From contig CAJULV010000001.1 of assembly GCA_910587555.1 (NCBI GenBank), positions 1 through 64,000 of the forward strand: a DNA stretch of 64,000 nucleotides, read 5' to 3'. Position 1 is the first letter of the stretch. Each line of letters starts with the position of its first letter. The DNA comes from an uncultured Acetatifactor sp. (GTDB lineage: Bacteria; Bacillota; Clostridia; Lachnospirales; Lachnospiraceae). A program made the position numbers and the translations under genes. The notes beneath the pieces are model-generated. The model saw nothing but the letters and a program-made list of their open reading frames with translations, made no database searches and had not been told where the DNA came from. Below, piece by piece: positions 1 through 8,197 of the stretch.

Positions 1-72
1 CGCTCCCGGGCCGGGGGCTGGGGCTGGTAGGAGGGCGGGGGAGAGGGCGGGCTGCACGGTATTGCAGGCCAT

Positions 73-849
73 GTGGTGAAGGCTTTTACCGGGTATGATT
101 CCGTTTTTTATCATTGGGGGCTTGGGCTGTTGGCTGCGGCGGATTTGGGGCTGCTGCTGTGGTTCCTGAAGGGGTCCGGAAGGAAAGGGAGAAAAAACGG
201 GGGTGTGGTCCTGTTTTTTTACGGGGCGCTGCTGACCACGTCTTTTCTCATGTCCGTGCTTCTGGGGGGGACGCCGGCCATGCGTTCCCAACTGGCGCTT
301 CCGGCGCTGACAGGCTTCCTGGGCTGGCTTGGGATAAAGCTTGTCCTTTTGCAGAAGGGCCGTGTCCGGAGGGAAGGCATATTCCGGGCGGCATTGCTCT
401 GTATTGGGGCGGTTTCCCTGGTATGCGGTGCGGAGCAGGCGAAGGTGACATGGAAGCTGTATTATACGGACAGATGCCGTTATGAGCAGGATGCCGCTTT
501 GGGAAGGGCGGTGATCTCACAAATCGAGGCGGAGACCGCAGGGGAAGAGGCGGAGCTGCCGGTGTTCTTTGTGGGCAGCCGGGAATTTACGGGAAACCAT
601 GCCTGTGTCAAGGGGGAAATTATCGGAATTTCTTTTTTTGAGCATGACAGAAGGGTGGAGCCGGAATTTTACTGGAGTACCAGGCGGATTCTGGGGTTTC
701 TGCACACACTGGGCGCGGATTATATCCAGATCCCGGAGGAATGGATGGGAGACGCCCTGGCGCGCAGCGCGGAGATGCCGTCCTGGCCGGCGGAGGGCAG
801 TGTCCGGGCAGTGGACGGCATGGTTATTGTAAAGTTGAGTGCCGAGTAG
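73..849 (+). CDS. C-terminal part of a GtrII-like glucosyltransferase membrane protein (possibly truncated)
   Basis: The 258-residue product has three to four hydrophobic segments in its first 125 residues, followed by a soluble tail. The tail pattern (GEIIGISFFEHD, then RRILGFLHTLGADY, then a closing WP..GSV and hydrophobic end) resembles the C-terminus of GtrII-type glucosyltransferase-domain proteins, membrane enzymes that decorate cell-surface polymers; this is recognition by eye only. Such proteins are usually about twice as long. In this frame a TAG stop lies at 28-30, so either the gene starts at the GTG at 73 as a short protein or an upstream part has been frameshifted in the G-rich stretch 1-60. 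It ends 29 bp before the phosphorylase gene. Function and start are both uncertain. Confidence 0.5.
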   Translation: MVKAFTGYDSVFYHWGLGLLAAADLGLLLWFLKGSGRKGRKNGGVVLFFYGALLTTSFLMSVLLGGTPAMRSQLALPALTGFLGWLGIKLVLLQKGRVRREGIFRAALLCIGAVSLVCGAEQAKVTWKLYYTDRCRYEQDAALGRAVISQIEAETAGEEAELPVFFVGSREFTGNHACVKGEIIGISFFEHDRRVEPEFYWSTRRILGFLHTLGADYIQIPEEWMGDALARSAEMPSWPAEGSVRAVDGMVIVKLSAE

Positions 850-878
850 GGTCTGACTCGGGGAAAGGACGGAGAGAG

Positions 879-1703
879 ATGGGCGAGGTGTACGAAAAAC
901 TGTTAAGGTGTTATGAAAATGTCAGACAGAAGACGGAGTTTGTGCCCAGGGTGGCGTTGGTATTGGGGTCCGGCCTGGGGGATTTCGCGGAGACGGTTGG
1001 TGTGGAGTATGAGCTGCCCTATGGGGACATAGAGCAGTTTCCCGTTTCCACTGTGCCGGGACATGCGGGAAAGTTTATTTTCGGCTATGTGGGAGACGTG
1101 CCCGTGGCCTGTATGAAGGGCAGGGTGCATTATTATGAGGGATATCCCATCAGCGATGTGGTGCTTCCCATCCGGCTGCTGAAGCTTATGGGGGCGGAGA
1201 CGCTGTTTCTCACCAATGCGGCGGGAGGCGTGAATACCTCTTTCCAGGCAGGGGATCTGATGATGATCAAGGATCATATCGCGGCATTTGCCCCCAATCC
1301 GCTCATCGGACCCAATATAGACCAACTGGGAACCCGGTTTCCTGATATGAGTGAGGTCTATGACAGGGATCTGCAGAAGCTGATTCGGAGAAAGGCCAGG
1401 GAAAACCGGATTTTCCTTCAGGAAGGGGTCTATGTGCAGCTGACCGGGCCTTCCTATGAATCCCCGGCGGATATCCGCATGCTCCGGATGCTGGGCTGTG
1501 ACGCGGTGGGAATGAGCACGGTGGCGGAGGCTATTGCGGCCAATCACATGGGCATGAAGATATGCGGTATTTCGTGCATCAGCAATCTGGCGGCCGGAAT
1601 GACGGCAAATCCCCTAAGCCATAAGGAAGTTCAGGAGGCGGCTGACCTGGCGGCGCCCCAGTTCAAAAAACTGGTGACGGAAGTGGTGAAGGAACTGGCA
1701 TAG
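879..1703 (+). CDS. Purine nucleoside phosphorylase
   Basis: A 274-residue cytoplasmic enzyme of the trimeric (class I) purine nucleoside phosphorylase family, which splits inosine or guanosine with phosphate into free base and ribose-1-phosphate. Visible family motifs are the phosphate-binding LVLGSGLG near residue 28, GHAGKF at 61-66, GRVHYYEGY at 81-89, the NAAGG loop near 113, TGPSYESPAD with the base-contacting Glu194, GMSTVAEA near 211 and the base-specific Asn244 in TANPLSH. Length is normal for the family. The ATG at 879 follows GGAGAGAG; longer in-frame extension upstream would overlap the preceding gene. It heads a salvage operon with cytidine deaminase, an adenosine-type deaminase and a purine permease. 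Confidence 0.93.
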   Translation: MGEVYEKLLRCYENVRQKTEFVPRVALVLGSGLGDFAETVGVEYELPYGDIEQFPVSTVPGHAGKFIFGYVGDVPVACMKGRVHYYEGYPISDVVLPIRLLKLMGAETLFLTNAAGGVNTSFQAGDLMMIKDHIAAFAPNPLIGPNIDQLGTRFPDMSEVYDRDLQKLIRRKARENRIFLQEGVYVQLTGPSYESPADIRMLRMLGCDAVGMSTVAEAIAANHMGMKICGISCISNLAAGMTANPLSHKEVQEAADLAAPQFKKLVTEVVKELA

Positions 1704-1807
1704 CAGGCCGGACAGGGCGGAACCGTTTCCTTCGGAATCAGGAAGGGACAGCGTTTTTGGGAATCATACGGGAAAGAAGCCGGGTGAGTCCGGAGAGAGG
1801 TGAAAAT

Positions 1808-2251
1808 ATGGGCGGAGAAGAGAAGAAAAGGGCCGGGCATCCCCGGGATGAGGAACTGGTGAAGGCTGCGTTGGAGGCAAGGGCCATGGCGTATGTCCCT
1901 TATTCCCATTATGCGGTGGGGGCTGCGCTGCTGACGGAAGAGGGGGAGATTTTCCAGGGGGGCAATATTGAGAATGCCTCCTACGGCGCCACCAACTGCG
2001 CGGAGCGGACTGCCATCTTCAGGGCGGTGAGCCAGGGCAGGCGTAAATTCAGCGCCATTGCCGTCGCAGGGGGCATGGAGGGCTGCGCGCCGGAGGAGTA
2101 CGCTTATCCCTGCGGTATCTGCAGGCAGGTGATGCAGGAGTTTGCCGGGAAGGGATTCCGGGTATTGGTGGCGAGAAGCGTTTCCGATTATAAGGCATAT
2201 GAATTTCAGGAGCTGCTTCCTTTCGGATTTGGAGGTGAGTCGATCAGGTGA
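1808..2251 (+). CDS. cdd: Cytidine deaminase
   Basis: A 147-residue zinc enzyme that converts cytidine and deoxycytidine to the uridine forms. The catalytic signature is complete: Cys64-Ala-Glu66 (NCAERTA) and PCGICRQ with Cys102 and Cys105 give the three zinc-ligand cysteines, Glu66 is the proton shuttle, and NIENASYG near residue 53 binds the ribose. The ATG at 1808 follows a GAGAGGTG ribosome site; the in-frame start about 50 bp upstream would only add a low-quality N-terminus. The stop overlaps the next gene by four bases, so translation is probably coupled. The first 13 residues are charged and not part of the usual domain. Confidence 0.94.
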   Translation: MGGEEKKRAGHPRDEELVKAALEARAMAYVPYSHYAVGAALLTEEGEIFQGGNIENASYGATNCAERTAIFRAVSQGRRKFSAIAVAGGMEGCAPEEYAYPCGICRQVMQEFAGKGFRVLVARSVSDYKAYEFQELLPFGFGGESIR

Positions 2252-3552
2252 GGACCAGACTGTACAATGCCCGTATTCTGACAGGGGAAGAGGGCGTGTT
2301 TTGGGGAGAAGTGTGGGTGAGGGACGAGAGGATTGTCTATGTGACGGAGGACAGGCCGGATGTGGGGGAAAGGGCCTCGGAGATACCCTGGGCCTCGGAG
2401 ATTCCCTGGGATTTGGAACTGGACTGCAGGGGCGATCTGCTGATGCCGGGTTTTAAAAATGCCCACACCCATTCGGCAATGACATTTCTGCGTTCCTATG
2501 CAGACGATGTGCCGCTGCAGCAGTGGCTTCAGGAGAAGGTGTTTCCCATGGAAGCCAGGCTGTCCGGGGAGGATATGTATCATCTGGTGAGACTGGCGGT
2601 TCTGGAGTATTTAACATCAGGGATTACCGCCATATTTGACATGTACCTGCAGCCGGAGGCCACGGCCAGGGCCTGTGTGGATATGGGGATGCGGTGTGTG
2701 CTCACAAGCGGCCTGAACGATTTTACCTCCTCCCTGGAGCAGCAGGAGCAGGAATATCTGAAATGGAATGACGGGAATCCGCTGATCAGCTACAGGTTTG
2801 GTTTTCACTCGGAATACACCTGTTCTGCCCAGCTGCTGAAGGGGGTGGCGGGCCTTGCCCGTAAATACAGGCAGCCGGTATTTACCCATCTGGCGGAGAC
2901 AAAGGCGGAGGTGGAGGGATGCAGGCAGCGTTACGGGATGACGCCTGCGGTATTTCTGGACAGCCTTGGGATGTTCGAATACGGCGGGGGCGGTTACCAT
3001 TGTGTCCACATGACGGAAGAAGATATGGATGTCTTCGAACGGCGCGGATTGTATGTGGTGACAAATCCGGCCTCCAATGTAAAACTGGCCAGTGGAATCG
3101 CGCCCATTGCGGCGTATGTGGACAGGGGTATTCCCGTGGCTGTGGGCACGGACGGGCCTGCCAGTAATAACTGTCTGGATATGTTCCGGGAAATGTTCCT
3201 GGTATCTGGCTTGAGCAAGATCAGGGAGGGCGATGCGGCCAGTCTGGATGCGGCGGAGGTGCTGCGCATGGCCACGGCGGGAGGCGCAGGCGCCATGGGG
3301 CTTGAGGAGGCGGACCGACTGGCTGCGGGAAAACTGGCGGATCTGATTCTCGTTGACCTGCATCAGCCCAATATGCAGCCCATTCACAATATACCCAAGA
3401 ATCTGGTGTACAGCGGGAGCAAGTCCAATATCCGCATGACCATGGTAAACGGCAGGATTCTGTACCTTGACGGTGAATTTCATGTAGGGGAAAGCCGGGA
3501 GGATATTTACGCCAGGTGTGAGAGGATTGTAAACCGTATATTACACACGTAG
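2248..3552 (+). CDS. Amidohydrolase of the 5'-methylthioadenosine/S-adenosylhomocysteine deaminase family
   Basis: A 434-residue metal-dependent hydrolase of the MtaD/SsnA/TrzN group. The first metal-binding motif is HTHS (His73, His75), followed by the family-typical downstream loop SYADDVPLQQWL, then THLAET, a HCVHM metal/catalytic segment and GTDGPASNN with the metal Asp. Known members remove the amino group from SAH, MTA or adenosine. The start is a GTG behind GGAGGTGAG, overlapping the cdd stop. Residues 43-54 carry a six-residue direct duplication (ASEIPW twice, positions 2371-2406) in the variable N-terminal beta-domain. In this purine-salvage operon an adenosine or SAH/MTA deaminase role fits, but the exact substrate cannot be read from sequence. 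Confidence 0.85.
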   Translation: MRTRLYNARILTGEEGVFWGEVWVRDERIVYVTEDRPDVGERASEIPWASEIPWDLELDCRGDLLMPGFKNAHTHSAMTFLRSYADDVPLQQWLQEKVFPMEARLSGEDMYHLVRLAVLEYLTSGITAIFDMYLQPEATARACVDMGMRCVLTSGLNDFTSSLEQQEQEYLKWNDGNPLISYRFGFHSEYTCSAQLLKGVAGLARKYRQPVFTHLAETKAEVEGCRQRYGMTPAVFLDSLGMFEYGGGGYHCVHMTEEDMDVFERRGLYVVTNPASNVKLASGIAPIAAYVDRGIPVAVGTDGPASNNCLDMFREMFLVSGLSKIREGDAASLDAAEVLRMATAGGAGAMGLEEADRLAAGKLADLILVDLHQPNMQPIHNIPKNLVYSGSKSNIRMTMVNGRILYLDGEFHVGESREDIYARCERIVNRILHT

Positions 3553-3640
3553 CAGGCTTTTCCGGCAGGGTCCGGGTGTGGGATATGCGTTTTATGATAT
3601 GTTGCTGATTGTTATATCAAACTACACAGGAGGAAAAAAC

Positions 3641-5008
3641 ATGTTGGAGAAGTTTTTCAAACTGAAGGAAAACGGCACGAATGTGAAGACAGAGGTTATG
3701 GCGGGTATCACTACCTTTATGACCATGGCGTATATTCTTGCCGTGAATCCCAGTATCCTTTCCGCTTCGGGAATGGATGCGAATGCAGTGCTGCTGGCAA
3801 CGGCGCTGGCATCTTTTTTGGGCACTGTATTGATGGCGCTGCTTGCCAATTACCCCTTTGCACTGGCTCCCGGAATGGGCCTCAACGCCTATTTCGCCTA
3901 TACGGTGGTCATCACTTACGGGTATTCCTGGCAGATTGCCCTGTTGGCTGTATTTGCGGAAGGCCTGATCTTCATTGTGCTGTCGGTGACCAATGTCAGG
4001 GAGGCCATCTTTAATGCCATCCCCATGACGCTGAAATCCGCGGTGAGCGCAGGCATCGGTCTGTTCATTGCCTTTATCGGCCTGCAGAATGCAAAGATTG
4101 TGGTAAACAATGATTCCACACTGGTGAGCTACCAGAACTTCAAGGCGGATTTCAGTTCCGTGGGCATGGGTGCGCTTCTGGCGCTTGTGGGCGTGCTGAT
4201 CACCGGATTCCTTTTGGTGAAGAAGGTGAAGGGAGGCATTCTCTTCGGTATCCTGCTGACCTGGGTTCTGGGCATTGTCTGCGAACTTGCGGGGCTGTAT
4301 CAGCCCAATCCGGAACTGGGCATGTATTCCGTAATCCCGACGGCATTTGTCTCCTTTGATTTTTCTTCTCTGGGAAAAACCTTCGGGCAGGTATTCAAGG
4401 CGGATTTCGGGGCGCTGAAAAATGTGACGGAATTCATTGTAGTCATTTTTGCGTTTTTATTTGTAGATATTTTCGATACCCTTGGCACGCTGATCGGTGT
4501 GTCCTCCAAGGCCAATATGTTGGATAAGGACGGCAAACTGCCCAGGATCAAGGGCGCACTTCTGGCGGATGCCATTGCCACCAGTGCCGGAGCGGTATTG
4601 GGTACTTCTACCACCACCACTTTTGTGGAGAGCGCGTCAGGCGTTACGGAAGGCGGAAGAACCGGACTGACCGCAGTGACTACGGGACTGCTGTTCCTGC
4701 TGTCCGTGATTTTCTCTCCCCTGTTTCTCACCATTCCTTCCTTTGCAACGGCTCCGGCCCTGATCATCGTGGGATTTTATATGATCGCCTCCGTTGCCAA
4801 GATTAACTGGGAGAACATGGTGGAAGCCATTCCCGCATTTCTGTGCATTCTTTCCATGCCGCTGATGTACAGTATTTCCGAGGGTATCGCCATGGGCGTG
4901 ATTTCCTGGACGATTCTGCATCTGTGCACGGGAAAGGCCAAGGGCAAAGTGAGCATCCTGATGTATGTGCTGACGGTGCTGTTTATTCTCAAGTATATTT
5001 TCCTGTAG
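3641..5008 (+). CDS. NCS2-family purine (guanine/hypoxanthine/adenine) permease, AzgA/PbuG type
   Basis: A 455-residue polytopic inner-membrane protein with about 12-14 hydrophobic segments. The N-terminus (EVMAGITTFMTMAYILAVNP and ALAPGMGLNAYFAY) and the later DIFDTLGTLIGV and TSTTTTFVESASGVTEGGRTG segments are hallmarks of the AzgA-like branch of nucleobase:cation symporters, which import hypoxanthine, guanine or adenine. The ATG at 3641 has a perfect AGGAGG seven bases upstream; an in-frame start further upstream is unlikely. It is the last gene of the salvage operon and is followed directly by a terminator. No purine riboswitch fits in the 88-bp gap upstream, so it is probably expressed with the operon. 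Confidence 0.92.
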   Translation: MLEKFFKLKENGTNVKTEVMAGITTFMTMAYILAVNPSILSASGMDANAVLLATALASFLGTVLMALLANYPFALAPGMGLNAYFAYTVVITYGYSWQIALLAVFAEGLIFIVLSVTNVREAIFNAIPMTLKSAVSAGIGLFIAFIGLQNAKIVVNNDSTLVSYQNFKADFSSVGMGALLALVGVLITGFLLVKKVKGGILFGILLTWVLGIVCELAGLYQPNPELGMYSVIPTAFVSFDFSSLGKTFGQVFKADFGALKNVTEFIVVIFAFLFVDIFDTLGTLIGVSSKANMLDKDGKLPRIKGALLADAIATSAGAVLGTSTTTTFVESASGVTEGGRTGLTAVTTGLLFLLSVIFSPLFLTIPSFATAPALIIVGFYMIASVAKINWENMVEAIPAFLCILSMPLMYSISEGIAMGVISWTILHLCTGKAKGKVSILMYVLTVLFILKYIFL

Positions 5009-5015
5009 GCGGGAA

Positions 5016-5050
5016 AAGGGCCGGCGCGCTTTTGCCGGTCCTTCTCTTTT
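5016..5050 (+). terminator. Intrinsic terminator of the nucleoside salvage operon
   Basis: Ten-base stem AAGGGCCGGC (5016-5025) with GCCGGTCCTT (5034-5043), containing one G-U pair, an 8-base loop and a T-rich tail (5042-5050). It lies 8 bp after the permease stop. Confidence 0.85.
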
Positions 5051-5372
5051 GACGGGGTGCCCGGAAAAGCCGGACACCGCCTGCCGGTGGATAAAGTAAG
5101 TAATCTTGATCAGTGGAGCAGGCAGTCATGCAGACTGTAACACTATGCAGGCCGTAATATCAAGTGAATTCAGCTGTATGGTGAAATAAGGAGAAAAATA
5201 AGGAGAAAATTTACTTTTAAGAGAACAAAGGCAGACCACGGGCCGCCGTCGCATTGGCGTGACGGGGCAGCAGCGGGGATGGGAATGGTTCAGCGTACGG
5301 TCTGAACGGTATCTTTAGTTCGATATATTTTATAGTATATTTTATATGGAAGAAACGGGAGGATAGGGGTAT
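5051..5372. other. Intergenic region without a recognisable gene
   Basis: No credible reading frame. It contains an imperfect hairpin (CCGTC 5246-5250 with GACGG 5261-5265), a tandem duplication of an ATAAGGAGAAA-like sequence near 5186-5212 with no start codon at the right distance, and an AT-rich stretch at 5318-5347 that may hold the promoter of the following gene, although no clear -35/-10 pair with 17-bp spacing was found. Confidence 0.5.
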
Positions 5373-7286
5373 ATGGAATACCTGGTTTTCATGGCTGCCA
5401 TGTTGGTTTTTGTGGCGGTGATTTTTGGGATGGAGGCCGTAAGGTCCCGGAAGGAAGAGCAGAGGTTTATCGCCAGGCTGCGGGAAGATTTCTGCAGTTT
5501 AAACGAAAAAGAGTATGCCCTGGAACGGTTTGCCAGGATGGACAGCTATTTCCGCAGACATGAGACGGGAGGACAGCTGGACGATATCACCTGGAATGAC
5601 CTGGGGATGGATGAAATTTTCAAACGAATGAATTATACCCTTTCCGCTTCCGGGGAGGAGTATTTATATTATACACTGCGGACGCTGCGGCAGAGCGGGG
5701 AGGAACCGGCGCATCTGGAGGAGACCATATGTTTCTTCATGGAGCATCCGGATCAGCGGGTGAAGGTGCAGCTTGCAGCCAGGAAACTGGGTTACACGGG
5801 AAAGTATTCCCTCTATGATTACCTTGACAATCTGGACCTTCTGGGAGAGCGGTCAAGCAGAAAGCATATTCTCTGCGATGTTTTGTTTTTGCCCCTGATC
5901 GGTTTGCTGTGGGTGAATTTTTCCACTGCAATCCTGGGAATAGCGGTTTTGGTTATTTACAATATCGTGTCGTATTTTAAGGAAAAAGGGGAGATCGATC
6001 CCTATATCACCAGTTTTTCCTATATTATGCGCCTGATGCAAAGCTGCGGGGACCTGGAAAAAGTTCATGCGCCTGTGTGCAGCCGGGAATGGGAGCGGAT
6101 TAGGAAGGCCAGGGCGGGACTTCAGGGAATGAAACGCAATTCCGGCTGGGTTATGTCGCCCTACCGTGGAAATGCCTCCGGGGATATTCTGGCTATTTTC
6201 ATGGACTATGTCCGTATGGTTTTCCATGTGGATCTGATCAAGTTTAACGGTATGCTGAAGGTGCTGCGAGGGCATCAGGAGGATGTGGATACGCTGATTC
6301 AGGTGATGGGATATGTGGAGACATCCATTGCCGTAGGTATTTTCCGGATCTCCCTGGAGGCATCCGGGGCGGAGGGAGAAAAGCGGAATCCGGTGCCGGG
6401 AGAAGCCGTATCCCGTCAGAGCGGGGCAAAGAGGAATCCGGAGTCAGGGGAAGGCGTATCCCGTCAGGGCGGTACAGAGGGGAATGGGGAGTTAGGGGAA
6501 GCCGCATCCCGTCAAGACGGTACAGAGGGGAATGGGGAGCCAGTGGAAAGCGCATTCCGTCAGGGCAGACCGGACAGGACGGAAGCCGGTAGAGAATGGT
6601 GTGTGCCGGAATTTACCGGGGAGGAAGAGATAGTGTTGGAAGCGGGATATCATCCCCTGCTGAACAACCCGGTGAAGAACGGGATTGCGGCAGGGAGGGG
6701 CGTGCTGCTCACCGGCTCCAACGCTTCCGGCAAGTCGACTTTCCTGAAAATGGTTGCCCTGAATGCCATTCTGGCCCAGACTGTTCACACCTGCGCTGCG
6801 GCGCGCTACAGGGCGCCTTTTTTCCAGGTGTATTCCTCCATGGCTCTGCGGGATGACATGGGTTCCGGGGAGAGCTATTATATCGTAGAGATAAAAGCAC
6901 TGAAACGTATACTGGATGCGGCGGCCCAGAGGAAGGGGCGGATTCTCTGCTTTGTGGACGAGGTACTCCGGGGAACCAATACGGTGGAACGCATCGCGGC
7001 TTCCACGCAGATTCTGAAGTCCCTGGGCAGTTCCGGAATCCTCTGCTTTGCGGCCACCCATGACATTGAGCTGACGGAACTGCTGCAGAAGGATTTTGAC
7101 AATTATCACTTCGAGGAAGAGGTGCGGGAAGGGGATATTTTCTTCAATTACAGGCTGAAGGAGGGGAAGGCCACCACCAGGAACGCCATCAGGCTGTTGG
7201 AGCTGATGGGGTATGACCAGGCGGTGATTCAGAGGGCTTCGGCCCAGGCGGAGCATTTTGTGGCTTCCGGGGTGTGGAGAGAATGA
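5373..7286 (+). CDS. Membrane-anchored MutS-like ATPase
   Basis: A 637-residue protein with an N-terminal transmembrane helix (residues 2-20), two more hydrophobic stretches around 170-200, and a C-terminal MutS-type ABC ATPase domain: Walker A TGSNASGKST near residue 448, the MutS signature DDMGSGESYY near 498, Walker B CFVDEVLRGTN near 526 and the ATHD histidine loop. It lacks the mismatch-binding and connector domains of MutS, as in the known family of membrane-associated MutS-related proteins of Firmicutes, whose function is not established. Residues 334-397 are a hydrophilic four-copy 16-residue repeat inserted just before the ATPase domain. Start chosen for GGGAGG ten bases upstream. 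It stands alone between two terminators. Confidence 0.85.
   Translation: MEYLVFMAAMLVFVAVIFGMEAVRSRKEEQRFIARLREDFCSLNEKEYALERFARMDSYFRRHETGGQLDDITWNDLGMDEIFKRMNYTLSASGEEYLYYTLRTLRQSGEEPAHLEETICFFMEHPDQRVKVQLAARKLGYTGKYSLYDYLDNLDLLGERSSRKHILCDVLFLPLIGLLWVNFSTAILGIAVLVIYNIVSYFKEKGEIDPYITSFSYIMRLMQSCGDLEKVHAPVCSREWERIRKARAGLQGMKRNSGWVMSPYRGNASGDILAIFMDYVRMVFHVDLIKFNGMLKVLRGHQEDVDTLIQVMGYVETSIAVGIFRISLEASGAEGEKRNPVPGEAVSRQSGAKRNPESGEGVSRQGGTEGNGELGEAASRQDGTEGNGEPVESAFRQGRPDRTEAGREWCVPEFTGEEEIVLEAGYHPLLNNPVKNGIAAGRGVLLTGSNASGKSTFLKMVALNAILAQTVHTCAAARYRAPFFQVYSSMALRDDMGSGESYYIVEIKALKRILDAAAQRKGRILCFVDEVLRGTNTVERIAASTQILKSLGSSGILCFAATHDIELTELLQKDFDNYHFEEEVREGDIFFNYRLKEGKATTRNAIRLLELMGYDQAVIQRASAQAEHFVASGVWRE
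6372..6563 (+). repeat. 48-bp tandem repeat, four copies, inside the MutS-like gene
   Basis: The anchor TCCCGTCAG recurs at 6411, 6459 and 6507 and as TTCCGTCAG at 6555, an exact period of 48 bp. Each unit encodes 16 residues of the form GEAxSRQxG-x-x-RNPE/GNGE. The period is a multiple of three, so copy-number change would keep the frame. Confidence 0.85.
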
Positions 7287-7325
7287 TTGAAAAGAAAAGG
7301 CATGCGTTGCGTTAGGATGCAGCAG

Positions 7326-7360
7326 AGGCGGCTGTCTTGCAGGGCAGCTGCCTTTTGTTT
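7326..7360 (+). terminator. Intrinsic terminator after the MutS-like gene
   Basis: Stem AGGCGGCTG (7326-7334) with CAGCTGCCT (7345-7353), one G-U pair, followed by a T-rich tail to 7360. Confidence 0.8.
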
Positions 7361-7378
7361 GGTTCAAAACTTGAAATT

Positions 7379-7573
7379 TCAAAACTTGAAATTTATTCCG
7401 CTTTGCTTCAAGACAGCATTCGCAGTATGCCGTGACTTGATTTTTGTATCAACAGTGACATGCCGCCCTGACAGCGGACTGTACCAGATATCATGGTCAC
7501 CTTCCCCATGTCTGACGAAGGTACATCCATTCTGTGAGAGGATATTGCGTACCTGTTTTTCATATTCAGCCAT
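7379..7573 (-). CDS. hicA: HicA-type toxin (YcfA-like mRNA interferase)
   Basis: A 64-residue protein with the HicA double-stranded-RNA-binding-like fold signature: a hydrophobic helix (VRNILSQNGCTFVR), the GDHDIWY segment containing the catalytic-type histidine, and the closing basic segment ending in KQSGINF. HicA toxins cleave mRNA and are neutralised by a HicB partner. It follows the HicB-like gene and overlaps it by 8 bp, so the order is antitoxin then toxin. HicA recognition is good; activity is inferred. Confidence 0.8.
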   Translation of the reverse strand: MAEYEKQVRNILSQNGCTFVRHGEGDHDIWYSPLSGRHVTVDTKIKSRHTANAVLKQSGINFKF

Positions 7574-7790
7574 TTCCTACCATCCTTTCGTGACGCTCTG
7601 ACCTGAAAGTCAGGGAAAGGGGTTGGGCGGAAACGGCATTCAGCTCCAGAAGTTCAGGTACTGCAAACCTTGTACGTTCCAGAAGTGCATCAAATGATCC
7701 TGATTCCAGGACAAGGCCAGGGATATCGTTGCTGGTGGCAATCCATACACCAGATTCATTGTCCCATGTGAAATTGATAACATATTCCAT
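7566..7790 (-). CDS. DUF1902/HicB-like antitoxin
   Basis: A 74-residue protein matching the pattern of DUF1902, a small HicB-like fold: NFTWDNESGVWIATSNDIPGLVLESGSFDALLERTRFAVPELLELN. Proteins of this family are commonly encoded next to HicA and are the presumed antitoxins. The ATG at 7790 is preceded by AAGGAGGT; an earlier in-frame start (to 7844) lacks a ribosome site. There is no visible C-terminal DNA-binding domain, unlike the HicB encoded at 10689-11096. A palindrome at 7813-7831 just upstream may be its operator. Confidence 0.75.
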   Translation of the reverse strand: MEYVINFTWDNESGVWIATSNDIPGLVLESGSFDALLERTRFAVPELLELNAVSAQPLSLTFRSERHERMVGNG

Positions 7791-7812
7791 AGTAAATACC
7801 TCCTTCAAAGAT

Positions 7813-7831
7813 TTAAACGCTCTAAGTTTAA
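7813..7831. promoter_or_regulatory. Candidate operator palindrome upstream of the DUF1902-hicA pair
   Basis: TTAAAC (7813-7818) and GTTTAA (7826-7831) form a perfect inverted repeat 23 bp upstream of the antitoxin start, the position expected for an autoregulatory operator of a toxin-antitoxin operon. No well-scoring -35/-10 pair was identified around it. Confidence 0.35.
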
Positions 7832-7964
7832 CCACAACGAACAAGATTCATGCTTCATCCAGGCCTGGTTACCCGATCGCCTTGCGTCATTGTGTATTTC
7901 ACTATCCTTCCACCATCAAGGATACCACGGGAAATTCTGCACGTCAATAAAAAGCAGCAAGCAG

Positions 7965-7992
7965 AGGCGGCCTGAACTGTTGCCTTTTGTCT
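7965..7992 (+). terminator. Terminator-like hairpin upstream of the acetyltransferase
   Basis: Stem AGGCGGC (7965-7971) with GTTGCCT (7979-7985), two G-U pairs, loop CTGAACT, followed by TTTTGTCTTTTT. It resembles the terminator at 7326 and shares the CTGAACTGTT core with the repeat element at 11592-11731. There is no obvious gene on the plus strand for it to terminate. Confidence 0.45.
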
Positions 7993-8035
7993 TTTTGAGA
8001 TGAGGTAGTGGAAGAGGTATTTTGCAGCAAAATAT

Positions 8036-8065
8036 TGCAACAGAACAGGCATTTGTGATATACTG
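8036..8065 (+). promoter_or_regulatory. Candidate promoter of the GNAT gene
   Basis: TTGCAA (8036-8041), 18-bp spacer, TATACT (8060-8065). Transcription would start near 8072, leaving a 5' leader of about 125 nt before the coding start. Confidence 0.5.
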
Positions 8066-8082
8066 ATAAAAAGATATCAGGG

Positions 8083-8151
8083 TCTAAAGGTCCTGTATGA
8101 CATGCCTGCATGCGGATACAGGACTTTGGGACCTGCAAAAACACTTTTTGC
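8083..8151 (+). promoter_or_regulatory. Structured 5' leader of the GNAT gene
   Basis: Two hairpins lie between promoter and ribosome site. The first pairs TCCTGTAT (8092-8099) with ATACAGGA (8116-8123) around a GCATGC-containing loop; the second is GCAAAAA-CAC-TTTTTGC (8135-8151). The second has a U-rich 3' arm and could act as a weak attenuator. No known riboswitch consensus was recognised. Confidence 0.4.
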
Positions 8152-8197
8152 CCCCAACATCGTAAAAGAAAAGAAAATACGTATGGAGGTAAGTCAA

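Noticed and set aside
3553..3640. Purine riboswitch ahead of the purine permease
   Set aside because: The 88-bp gap is too short and lacks the conserved purine-aptamer loops; the permease is placed in an operon instead.
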